Assembly (NCBI GenBank): GCA_949752745.1
Contig: OX457034.1
Location: forward strand, 30,609,544-30,673,543
Reading direction: 5' to 3'
Source of the DNA: Protula sp. h YS-2021
Taxonomy: Eukaryota > Annelida > Polychaeta > Sabellida > Serpulidae
DNA length: 64,000 nt
The position numbers were made by a program, and so were the translations under genes. Shown piece after piece: positions 13,063-21,991 of this stretch. The number at the start of each line of letters is the position of its first letter. Position 1 is the stretch's first letter. The notes under the pieces were generated by a model. It saw nothing but the letters and a program-made list of their open reading frames with translations, was not told where the DNA came from and did not search any database.

Positions 13063-14368
13063 CTATGTAACTGTTTGATATATTTTTTTAAAGTAAACCT
13101 TTGTAACCATATACATCCTTCATGTTACCAGTTACCAATACAAATATATGTAATGTAAGAAGCTACTAAATTTCAACTTACAATTTAGATGTTTTCAGCA
13201 TTTTATTTACAGTAGACTTTGTAAACCTAAATAATTAAAATGTACTTCTATTTCCAGCCGAGTGTGAGATGTGAGAAATAATTCTGGGGTTACGGTATAT
13301 ACCGCCAACAACTGGAAAAATAAAAATAAATCAAGGGGTAATGTCATTGAATGTGTGATTTGTTTTAAGAACTACAAAAAGATGTATGTATTCCATAGGT
13401 AAAAATTGTAATTTATTTCTGCATACAAACAATATGTATTTGCACCAATTATCAACTCTAAAGAAATCAGGTATTACACATATACCACCGACAAAAATGA
13501 AAATCCTGTGACTTTCTCAGTGAATTTGTGATATGGTTCAAGAGCTAGAAAGGAATGTATGTATACCTTTAGTAAAATTTGAACTTTATTTCTGGATACA
13601 AGCAATCGGTAGCTGCAACAAGTATCAACAGAAACAAATCACCAGAAAACATTGATGTAAAAATTCAAAGGTCCAGTACATAATACGACATATCCTCGTC
13701 TCGGACATTTGTCGTTGTCATGTATCTGCGCCGTATGTCGAATTATGCTGACACAGTTGACGCCCCACTCTAGCGCTATTACTCTTATATTTATGACTTC
13801 CTTAAAATCTAAGCGGTTATTGTTGCAAGATCAAAGATTTCAATTTAGTTCGTTCGTTGCATAGACTGCACATCCTAGCTTTTATTTTAGTGTTAATGCA
13901 TGTTTAACTGGCCAGTCGTTAACTGGTCAACCGTCAATGATGGATAATGGATTTACAGACATGTCTTGTTATATTTTCCATGTTGATCAAACCAACACAG
14001 GTTAAACAAGACCCAAACAGTCTGAGAAATCTGATAGATTCACAGCAGGTTATATACAAATAGTGAAAATGGTTAATTTGGTGGATACGTTAAATTTTGA
14101 AAGTGGAATATCTTTAAAAGTATTGGTGATAGAGAGACGGGGATTTGACGAGGTGATATGGCGAATATGAATTATGTATGATCCAGTAGTGTTTTTAGGC
14201 CATTCTGAGCCCTTTAAATTGCACTTTTACAAAGGCAAAGTTTTCTACAGGCGAGTGTTAAATGAATGGTTTTAAGAACAGCGAGATAGTTTTTTTATAA
14301 ATAGATTTGTCTATTTCTTAGTGATTGGATGAATGATCAGATCAGTCCTGGAAAAAACTTCACAATAA
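13063..14368. repeat. S unit 11
   Basis: A 1306-bp copy. Private variant: A at 13688 (TAATACGACA for TAATACGGCA). Confidence 0.95.
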
Positions 14369-15674
14369 CTATGTAACTGTTTGATATATTTTTTTAAAGT
14401 AAACCTTTGTAACCATATACATCCTTCATGTTACCAGTTACCAATACAAATATATGTAATGTAAGAAGCTACTAAATTTCAACTTACAATTTAGATGTTT
14501 TCAGCATTTTATTTACAGTAGACTTTGTAAACCTAAATAATTAAAATGTACTTCTATTTCCAGCCGAGTGTGAGATGTGAGAAATAATTCTGGGGTTACG
14601 GTATATACCGCCAACAACTGGAAAAATAAAAATAAATCAAGGGGTAATGTCATTGAATGTGTGATTTGTTTTAAGAACTACAAAAAGATGTATGTATTCC
14701 ATAGGTAAAAATTGTAATTTATTTCTGCATACAAACAATATGTATTTGCACCAATTATCAACTCTAAAGAAATCAGGTATTACACATATACCACCGACAA
14801 AAATGAAAATCCTGTGACTTTCTCAGTGAATTTGTGATATGGTTCAAGAGCTAGAAAGGAATGTATGTATACCTTTAGTAAAATTTGAACTTTATTTCTG
14901 GATACAAGCAATCGGTAGCTGCAACAAGTATCAACAGAAACAAATCACCAGAAAACATTGATGTAAAAATTCAAAGGTCCAGTACATAATACGGCATATC
15001 CTCGTCTCGGACATTTGTCGTTGTCATGTATCTGCGCCGTATGTCGAATTATGCTGACACAGTTGACGCCCCACTCTAGCGCTATTACTCTTATATTTAT
15101 GACTTCCTTAAAATCTAAGCGGTTATTGTTGCAAGATCAAAGATTTCAATTTAGTTCGTTCGTTGCATAGACTGCACATCCTAGCTTTTATTTTAGTGTT
15201 AATGCATGTTTAACTGGCCAGTCGTTAACTGGTCAACCGTCAATGATGGATAATGGATTTACAGACATGTCTTGTTATATTTTCCATGTTGATCAAACCA
15301 ACACAGGTTAAACAAGACCCAAACAGTCTGAGAAATCTGATAGATTCACAGCAGGTTATATACAAATAGTGAAAATGGTTAATTTGGTGGATACGTTAAA
15401 TTTTGAAAGTGGAATATCTTTAAAAGTATTGGTGATAGAGAGACGGGGATTTGACGAGGTGATATGGCGAATATGAATTATGTATGATCCAGTAGTGTTT
15501 TTAGGCCATTCTGAGCCCTTTAAATTGCACTTTTACAAAGGCAAAGTTTTCTACAGGCGAGTGTTAAATGAATGGTTTTAAGAACAGCGAGATAGTTTTT
15601 TTATAAATAGATTTGTCTATTTCTTAGTGATTGGATGAATGATCAGATCAGTCCTGGAAAAAACTTCACAATAA
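14369..15674. repeat. S unit 12, last pure short unit
   Basis: A 1306-bp copy directly before the transition unit. I saw no difference from the S consensus. Confidence 0.95.
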
Positions 15675-16264
15675 CTATGTAACTGTTTGATATATTTTTT
15701 TAAAGTAAACCTTTGTAACCATATACATCCTTCATGTTACCAGTTACCAATACAAATATATGTAATGTAAGAAGCTACTAAATTTCAACTTACAATTTAG
15801 ATGTTTTCAGCATTTTATTTACAGTAGACTTTGTAAACCTAAATAATTAAAATGTACTTCTATTTCCAGCCGAGTGTGAGATGTGAGAAATAATTCTGGG
15901 GTTACGGTATATACCGCCAACAACTGGAAAAATAAAAATAAATCAAGGGGTAATGTCATTGAATGTGTGATTTGTTTTAAGAACTACAAAAAGATGTATG
16001 TATTCCATAGGTAAAAATTGTAATTTATTTCTGCATAAAAACAATATGTATTTGCACCAATTATCAACTCTAAAGAAATCAGGTATTACACATATACCAC
16101 CGACAAAAATGAAAATCCTGTGACTTTCTCAGTGAATTTGTGATATGGTTCAAGAGCTAGAAAGGAATGTATGTATACCTTTAGTAAAATTTGAACTTTA
16201 TTTCTGGATACAAGCAATCGGTAGCTGCAACAAGTATCAACAGAAACAAATCACCAGAAAACAT

Positions 16265-16516
16265 TGATGTAAAAATTCAAAGGTCCAGTACATAATACGG
16301 CATATCCTCGTCTCGGACATTTGTCGTTGTCATGTATCTGCGCCGTATGTCGAATTATGCTGACACAGTTGACGCCCCACTCTAGCGCTATGATGTAAAA
16401 ATTCAAAGGTCCAGTACATAATACGGCATATCCTCGTCTCGGACATTTGTCGTTGTCATGTATCTGCGCCGTATGTCGAATTATGCTGACACAGTTGACG
16501 CCCCACTCTAGCGCTA
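16265..16516. repeat. 126-bp direct tandem duplication at the array junction
   Basis: Positions 16265-16390 and 16391-16516 are two adjacent copies running from TGATGTAAAAATTC to TAGCGCTA. Every other unit in the window has this stretch once. The breakpoint shows only a 1-bp ambiguity (T). It lies 281 bp upstream of the first extra segment, in the one unit that bridges the S and L arrays. It could be a scar of an exchange, a replication slip or an assembly join. Confidence 0.95.
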
Positions 16517-16884
16517 TTACTCTTATATTTATGACTTCCTTAAAATCTAAGCGGTTATTGTTGCAAGATCAAAGATTTCAATTTAGTTCGTTCGTTGCAT
16601 AGACTGCACATCCTAGCTTTTATTTTAGTGTTAATGCATGTTTAACTGGCCAGTCGTTAACTGGTCAACCGTCAATGATGGATAATGGATTTACAGACAT
16701 GTCTTGTTATATTTTCCATGTTGATCAAACCAACACAGGTTAAACAAGACCCAAACAGTCTGAGAAATCTGATAGATTCACAGCAGGTTATATACAATTC
16801 CAGTGACATTGAAAAATGGTGTGTAAAATTACTGATAGAGAATTGAATTGGATAGAGCATTGGTTCGGTAAGCCGAAGGTCCCG

Positions 16885-16895
16885 AGTTCGACTCC
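16885..16895 (+). promoter_or_regulatory. Pol III B-box-like sequence
   Basis: AGTTCGACTCC matches the B-box core GTTCGANTC of tRNA genes and tRNA-derived SINEs. It sits within a longer inverted repeat, GTCCCGAG...CTCGGGGC (8 bp with one G-T pair, 11-base loop). The A box upstream (TAGAGAATTGAATTGG) is poor and overspaced, so Pol III activity is doubtful. Confidence 0.5.
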
Positions 16896-16923
16896 AGCTC
16901 GGGGCGGCATGCAGGGAATTGAC

Positions 16924-16953
16924 ATTTGCTCAAATTGCCTTGGCTAAGCAAAT
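16924..16953. other. Inverted repeat ATTTGCT / AGCAAAT
   Basis: A perfect 7-bp stem separated by 16 bases, just downstream of the tRNA-like head in the SINE-like body. It is conserved in all L copies. Confidence 0.5.
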
Positions 16954-17354
16954 ACAGTAGATAAGATCACCTATGAAGGAATTTAAAGTTGACGCCCACT
17001 TAGCGTTTCAGCCATCCCTTAAAAAACATTTTAGAAAGAAGTTAGTTTGGGCATCGTCCAATGACTTTCTTTATTTGAGTTGCCAAAGTCAATAAAATTA
17101 TTTATTTTTAAACGATCAAAAGTTTCAGGGAGTGAACTCTGTAAAAAAAAAACAAAAAAAAAACATAGGTTTTGCCTGTAACACTTTGGTCCCTTTTTAT
17201 TCTATATTGATATTGAATGTTTCAAGTCAAACCGTAAACAAGAAGAAAAAAGTGTAAGCAACGCCTGTTTTGAAAGATTTACAATGCAGCAATAAATGTT
17301 GCAATCACTCACTTTTTCCCACACCACAATCCAATTCAGATGGGAAGGTATGTA

Positions 17355-17364
17355 GTTTATAAAC
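17355..17364. other. Palindromic TATA-like GTTTATAAAC
   Basis: A perfect 10-bp palindrome containing TATAAA on both strands, about 45 bp before the CpG-rich block. It could serve as a TATA element, but no transcript is supported. Confidence 0.3.
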
Positions 17365-17400
17365 AGGCTCGAGCATCCATACAGATAGTGCTGTGCAGGT

Positions 17401-17640
17401 TATGGCAGTAATACAGTTGGCTGAAAGTTGGCTCGGGAGTGCGAGGGCGTAAGCGTTCCGGTGTTCTTCGGGACCCGGTGGATCGAGCTGGAACTCGGCT
17501 GTAGAAAGGCGAAAGGCGGCGTAAAACCCGCCCGGTATGCCGAAGCCCCGCCACTGACCAATGCACACTGTGGTTGATCATTGACGGTGGCTGGGGTGGC
17601 CGTATATACGTCAGGCTTCTGGCAGCAAGCCATAATATAT
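17401..17640. other. CpG-rich, GC-rich block in an AT-rich unit
   Basis: A hand count gives 136 G or C in 240 bases (57%) and about 19 CpG dinucleotides, close to the number expected from base composition, whereas the surroundings are strongly AT-rich. The block holds the cUUCGg hairpin (17458-17478), the palindrome CGTATATACG (17601-17610) and, on the minus strand, CCGAGTTC+CAGCTCG, resembling the T-arm region of the tRNA-like head with five bases missing. All stop-limited frames longer than 70 codons on the minus strand fall here, probably because GC-rich DNA has few stops. The origin is unknown; an inserted element fragment or structured RNA gene remnant is possible. Confidence 0.6.
17458..17478 (+). 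other. Potential RNA hairpin with cUUCGg tetraloop
   Basis: CCGGTGTTC and GGACCCGG pair over 8 bp with one bulged T, closing on C(TTCG)G, a very stable RNA tetraloop when read on the plus strand. In the unit starting at 18896 a G-to-A change (20567) turns a G-T wobble of this stem into an A-T pair, so pairing is kept. Transcription is not shown. Confidence 0.45.
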
Positions 17641-17768
17641 ATCCTGCACTGCACGCTTCACTTTTTGTTTTTTTTTACCTTTGATTATGTTTTATTTTAT
17701 CCAAGAGGTAGGTTATTGTTTCTACTTCATACAAAACTTATGCAAGATTTAATCATATTTTATTGCTG

Positions 17769-17778
17769 GTGCATGCAC
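17769..17778. other. Palindrome GTGCATGCAC
   Basis: A perfect 10-bp palindrome in the right half of the extra segment, present in all L copies. No function is assigned. Confidence 0.5.
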
Positions 17779-17877
17779 ATAGAAGGCTCTAGAATATGCA
17801 CAACAGTATTCCACACTCCTCTAGTATCGCTTGTTCAATGCTCTTTCAATCCAACTGGACAATCAAAAGCTGTGCGT

Positions 17878-17915
17878 CTCACACTTCTTGATCTCTCTCA
17901 CACTGCTTGATCTCT
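17878..17915. repeat. 19-bp x 2 short tandem repeat
   Basis: CTCACACTTCTTGATCTCT (17878-17896) is followed directly by CTCACACTGCTTGATCTCT (17897-17915), with one mismatch. It is present in each L unit with no copy-number change seen. Confidence 0.85.
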
Positions 17916-18895
17916 TCAATCATGGCATTCTACCTACGTCAGTTGCAGAGTTACTTCGGGATTGAAGGCACAGAGTACGATCGTTGTACCTTACTAAGAT
18001 CGAGGATGTATATTCAGACACCGTAATATCATACTGAATTTTACTTCAGGTTTTAAACAAATATTAAGTAGTCTTAAAACTGTTTGATTTTACATACACC
18101 GTTTATAAGAGAATGACATTGACGCATTAACTTTGGCCATTTTTTCTATCTTAAACCATTTCAAAGAGAATAAAATACTCAGACAAAAGTACAGATGCTC
18201 AATAATCTTTCAGATCAAGGCAGATCGATGAACTTTCTAAAATACATAAACCTATTTTATTGCTAAACATTAAAATATCTGCAATAAAGAAAATTTTAAT
18301 GGTTATAAAAGTAAGATTGTAATGTGTGGATAAGTTTGTACAGCGTAGCTAAAGTGAAAAGGTGGTAGTAGAATTTGCAAAGTGGGGATACCTGCTTGAC
18401 CTCTTCCGAGGATCATAATTTTAAAACTGATCTATGTGAAAATAAAAGAAGAAAGTTAATTTTCCTTGGAAAATAATAAAAAGTCAAATATATTGTACTT
18501 GCGATTGAAGAAAAATGGGCACGGTTGGGGAGAGGAAGAGCAAAGGAAGACGGATGTATGTAAATGTCTTGAGTAATAATGTGAAATAGTGAAAGTGGTT
18601 AATTTGGTGGATAGGTTAAATTTTGAAAGTGGAATATCTTTAAAAGTATTGGTGATAGAGAGACGGGGATTTGACGAGGTGATATGGCGAATATGAATTA
18701 TGTATGATCCAGTAGTGTTTTTAGGCCATTCTGAGCCCTTTAAATTGCACTTTTACAAAGGCAAAGTTTTCTACAGGCGAGTGTTAAATGAATGGTTTTA
18801 AGAACAGCGAGATAGTTTTTTTTATAAATAGATTTGTCTATTTCTTAGTGATTGGATGAATGATCAGATCAGTCCTGAAAAAAACTTCACAATAA

Positions 18896-21800
18896 CTATG
18901 TAACTGTTTGATATATATTTTTTAAAGTAAACCTTTGTAACCATATACATCCTTCATGTTACCAGTTACCAATACAAATATATGTAATGTAAGAAGCTAC
19001 TAAATTTCAACTTACAATTTAGATGTTTTCAGCATTTTATTTACAGTAGACTTTGTAAACCTAAATAATTAAAATGTACTTCTATTTCCAGCCGAGTGTG
19101 AGATGTGAGAAATAATTCTGGGGTTACGGTATATACCGCCAACAACTGGAAAAATAAAAATAAATCAAGGGGTAATGTCATTGAATGTGTGATTTGTTTT
19201 AAGAACTACAAAAAGATGTATGTATTCCATAGGTAAAAATTGTAATTTATTTCTGCATATAAACAATATGTATTTGCACCAATTATCAACTCTAAAGAAA
19301 TCAGGTATTACACATATACCACCGACAAAAATGAAAATCCTGTGACTTTCTCAGTGAATTTGTGATATGGTTCAAGAGCTAGAAAGGAATGTATGTATAC
19401 CTTTAGTAAAATTTGAACTTTATTTCTGGATACAAGCAATCGGTAGCTGCAACAAGTATCAACAGAAACAAATCACCAGAAAACATTGATGTAAAAATTC
19501 AAAGGTCCAGTACATAATACGGCATATCCTCGTCTCGGACATTTGTCGTTGTCATGTATCTGCGCCGTATGTCGAATTATGCTGACACAGTTGACGCCCC
19601 ACTCTAGCGCTATTACTCTTATATTTATGACTTCCTTAAAATCTAAGCGGTTATTGTTGCAAGATCAAAGATTTCAATTTAGTTCGTTCGTTGCATAGAC
19701 TGCACATCCTAGCTTTTATTTTAGTGTTAATGCATGTTTAACTGGCCAGTCGTTAACTGGTCAACCGTCAATGATGGATAATGGATTTACAGACATGTCT
19801 TGTTATATTTTCCATGTTGATCAAACCAACACAGGTTAAACAAGACCCAAACAGTCTGAGAAATCTGATAGATTCACAGCAGGTTATATACAATTCCAGT
19901 GACATTGAAAAATGGTGTGTAAAATTACTGATAGAGAATTGAATTGGATAGAGCATTGGTTCGGTAAGCCGAAGGTCCCGAGTTCGACTCCAGCTCGGGG
20001 CGGCATGCAGGGAATTGACATTTGCTCAAATTGCCTTGGCTAAGCAAATACAGTAGATAAGATCACCTATGAAGGAATTTAAAGTTGACGCCCACTTAGC
20101 GTTTCAGCCATCCCTTAAAAAACATTTTAGAAAGAAGTTAGTTTGGGCATCGTCCAATGACTTTCTTTATTTGAGTTGCCAAAGTCAATAAAATTATTTA
20201 TTTTTAAACGATCAAAAGTTTCAGGGAGTGAACTCTGTAAAAAAAAACAAAAAAAAAACATAGGTTTTGCCTGTAACACTTTGGTCCCTTTTTATTCTAT
20301 ATTGATATTGAATGTTTCAAGTCAAACCGTAAACAAGAAGAAAAAAGTGTAAGCAACGCCTGTTTTGAAAGATTTACAATGCAGCAATAAATGTTGCAAT
20401 CACTCACTTTTTCCCACACCACAATCCAATTCAGATGGGAAGGTATGTAGTTTATAAACAGGCTCGAGCATCCATACAGATAGTGCTGTGCAGGTTATGG
20501 CAGTAATACAGTTGGCTGAAAGTTGGCTCGGGAGTGCGAGGGCGTAAGCGTTCCGGTGTTCTTCGGAACCCGGTGGATCGAGCTGGAACTCGGCTGTAGA
20601 AAGGCGAAAGGCGGCGTAAAACCCGCCCGGTATGCCGAAGCCCCGCCACTGACCAATGCACACTGTGGTTGATCATTGACGGTGGCTGGGGTGGCCGTAT
20701 ATACGTCAGGCTTCTGGCAGCAAGCCATAATATATATCCTGCACTGCACGCTTCACTTTTTTTTTTTTTTTTTACCTTTGATTATGTTTTATTTTATCCA
20801 AGAGGTAGGTTATTGTTTCTACTTCATACAAAACTTATGCAAGATTTAATCATATTTTATTGCTGGTGCATGCACATAGAAGGCTCTAGAATATGCACAA
20901 CAGTATTCCACACTCCTCTAGTATCGCTTGTTCAATGCTCTTTCAATCCAACTGGACAATCAAAAGCTGTGCGTCTCACACTTCTTGATCTCTCTCACAC
21001 TGCTTGATCTCTTCAATCATGGCATTCTACCTACGTCAGTTGCAGAGTTACTTCGGGATTGAAGGCACAGAGTACGATCGTTGTACCTTACTAAGATCGA
21101 GGATGTATATTCAGACACCGTAATATCATACTGAATTTTACTTCAGGTTTTAAACAAATATTAAGTAGTCTTAAAACTGTTTGATTTTACATACACCGTT
21201 TATAAGAGAATGACATTGACGCATTAACTTTGGCCATTTTTTCTATCTTAAACCATTTCAAAGAGAATAAAATACTCAGACAAAAGTACAGATGCTCAAT
21301 AATCTTTCAGATCAAGGCAGATCGATGAACTTTCTAAAATACATAAACCTATTTTATTGCTAAACATTAAAATATCTGCAATAAAGAAAATTTTAATGGT
21401 TATAAAAGTAAGATTGTAATGTGTGGATAAGTTTGTACAGCGTAGCTAAAGTGAAAAGGTGGTAGTAGAATTTGCAAAGTGGGGATACCTGCTTGACCTC
21501 TTCCGAGGATCATAATTTTAAAACTGATATATGTGAAAATAAAAGAAGAAAGTTAATTTTCCTTGGAAAATAATAAAAAGTCAAATATATTGTACTTGCG
21601 ATTGAAGAAAAATGGGCACGGTTGGGGAGAGGAAGAGCAAAGGAAGACGGATGTATGTAAATGTCTTGAGTAATAATGTGAAATAGTGAAAGTGGTTAAT
21701 TTGGTGGATAGGTTAAATTTTGAAAGTGGAATATCTTTAAAAGTATTGGTGATAGAGAGACGGGGATTTGACGAGGTGATATGGCGAATATGAATTATGT

Positions 21801-21991
21801 ATGATCCAGTAGTGTTTTTAGGCCATTCTGAGCCCTTTAAATTGCACTTTTACAAAGGCAAAGTTTTCTACAGGCGAGTGTTAAATGAATGGTTTTAAGA
21901 ACAGCGAGATAGTTTTTTTATAAATAGATTTGTCTATTTCTTAGTGATTGGATGAATGATCAGATCAGTCCTGAAAAAAACTTCACAATAA
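18896..21991. repeat. L unit 1, 3096 bp, divergent edge copy
   Basis: The extra segment is 19894-21682 (1789 bp, A-runs 9 and 10). It shares TG at 20176-20177 only with the transition unit. Private states are T17 at 20757-20773 replacing T5-G-T9, A at 20567, and ACTGATATATG for ACTGATCTATG. It has GCATATAAAC, a state otherwise seen only from 48036 onward. Confidence 0.95.
20757..20773. repeat. Expanded T17 homopolymer
   Basis: Other units read T5-G-T9 (T10 in one). Here the G is gone and the tract is 17 T, two bases longer than the usual 15-base tract. The shift changes the frame of the plus-strand open frame crossing it. Confidence 0.9.

Larger units (their letters stand above)
1..15674. 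repeat. S-type satellite array: 12 tandem units of 1306-1307 bp
   Basis: Twelve complete head-to-tail copies follow one another with no spacer. Using the arbitrary phase mark CTATGTAACTGTTTGAT, units start at 1, 1307, 2613, 3919, 5225, 6532, 7839, 9145, 10451, 11757, 13063 and 14369. Ten are 1306 bp and two are 1307 bp, each with one extra base in a homopolymer. Units differ from their consensus by about zero to three substitutions read by eye, so they are more than 99.7% identical. No open frame of 60 codons is present in this 15.7 kb. S-type diagnostic states are GATATA+T7 at the unit start, GTGAAAATGG and GGATACGTT after unit base 996, and CCTGGAAAAAAC near the end. The array probably continues to the left of the window. 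Confidence 0.97.
16836..17163 (+). mobile_element. Degenerate tRNA-derived SINE-like element
   Basis: The head at about 16836-16908 is tRNA-like. TTGGATAGAGC resembles the second half of a D arm. TTGGT/GCCGA can pair as an anticodon stem around the 7-base loop TCGGTAA, and AGGTC follows as a typical variable loop. AGTTCGACTCC at 16885-16895 is a good Pol III B box (fits GWTCRANNC). The T stem does not pair normally because of about four extra bases before CTCGG, and no 5' acceptor partner is present, so it is not a working tRNA gene. A body of about 230 bp follows, with a 7-bp stem (16924-16930 with 16947-16953) and the AGTTGACGCC motif. It ends in A10-C-A10 at 17143-17163, like a retroposon tail. 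I see no flanking target duplication. The SINE family is not recognised. It recurs at the same offset (+38 from the start) in all 15 extra segments. Confidence 0.55.
16798..18585. repeat. L-specific extra segment, first copy (1788 bp)
   Basis: Sequence absent from S units, placed between TTATATACAA and ATAGTGAAAG. AA occurs at both edges, giving a 2-bp microhomology. I see no convincing terminal inverted repeats, no longer target-site duplication and no transposase or reverse transcriptase. It is a patchwork: tRNA-like head, A-run, CpG-rich block, T-run, short tandem repeat and AT-rich filler. Other copies are at 19894-21682, 22990-24775, 26083-27868, 29176-30959, 32267-34052, 35360-37143, 38451-40234, 41542-43327, 45942-47726, 49034-50818, 52126-53910, 55218-57003, 58311-60097 and 61405-63190. 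Because it lacks transposon ends, S units more likely arose by deletion from L units than the reverse; that polarity is inference. Confidence 0.93.
15675..18895. repeat. Transition unit: S-type start, L-type end, 3221 bp
   Basis: This unit joins the two arrays. It opens with the S-type GATATA+T7 state and a private A at 16038, contains a 126-bp tandem duplication (16265-16516), then the first copy of the extra segment (16798-18585), and ends with the L-type states GTGAAAGTGG, GGATAGGTT and CCTGAAAAAAAC. Its length is explained exactly as 1306 + 126 + 1788 + 1, the last being a T8 instead of T7 near 18816. It has the longest pair of A-runs of all L copies (10 and 10), and TG at 17081-17082, shared only with the next unit; all later units read AA. 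Confidence 0.93.

Noticed and set aside
1..15674. CRISPR-like or rDNA spacer array
   Set aside because: Units are kilobase-sized with no variable spacers, and I see no rRNA, 5S or histone sequence.
16780..16850. Hammerhead ribozyme core (CTGATAGA, CTGAGAAA)
   Set aside because: Neither fits CTGANGA with the matching GAAA and stems. No core was found on either strand by eye.
16672..16860. 62-codon minus-strand open frame spanning the junction of backbone and extra segment
   Set aside because: It crosses the segment boundary, is absent from S units, and has no recognisable features.
16836..16908. Functional tRNA gene
   Set aside because: There is no paired acceptor stem, the T stem is disrupted, the A box is poor, and the base before the putative GGT anticodon is C instead of the usual T. 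It is better read as a SINE-type remnant.
17480..17525. U5 snRNA-like loop (GCCTTTCTAC on the minus strand)
   Set aside because: The flanking bases do not form the required stem, and no Sm site or other U5 landmark is present.
17305..17654. Overlapping minus-strand open frames of 87, 74 and 84 codons
   Set aside because: All three frames overlap in the same GC-rich block, where stops are rare. None shows a known motif, and they shadow each other.
17662..17676. T-tract as the A-tail of a minus-strand retroposon
   Set aside because: No head, B box or target duplication was found to its right on the minus strand, so it remains an unexplained homopolymer.
17581..17910. 109-codon plus-strand open frame repeated in most L units
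   Set aside because: It starts at the edge of the CpG-rich block and runs through a poly-T tract. It is destroyed by single-T changes in the units at 18896 (different start) and 57313 (only 64 codons left), has no recognisable domain, and copies are identical because the array is homogenised, not because of selection.
16798..18585. Helitron or inverted-repeat DNA transposon insertion
   Set aside because: Ends do not fit TC...CTRR between A and T, and terminal sequences show only a weak TTC/ACATT similarity in inverted orientation.
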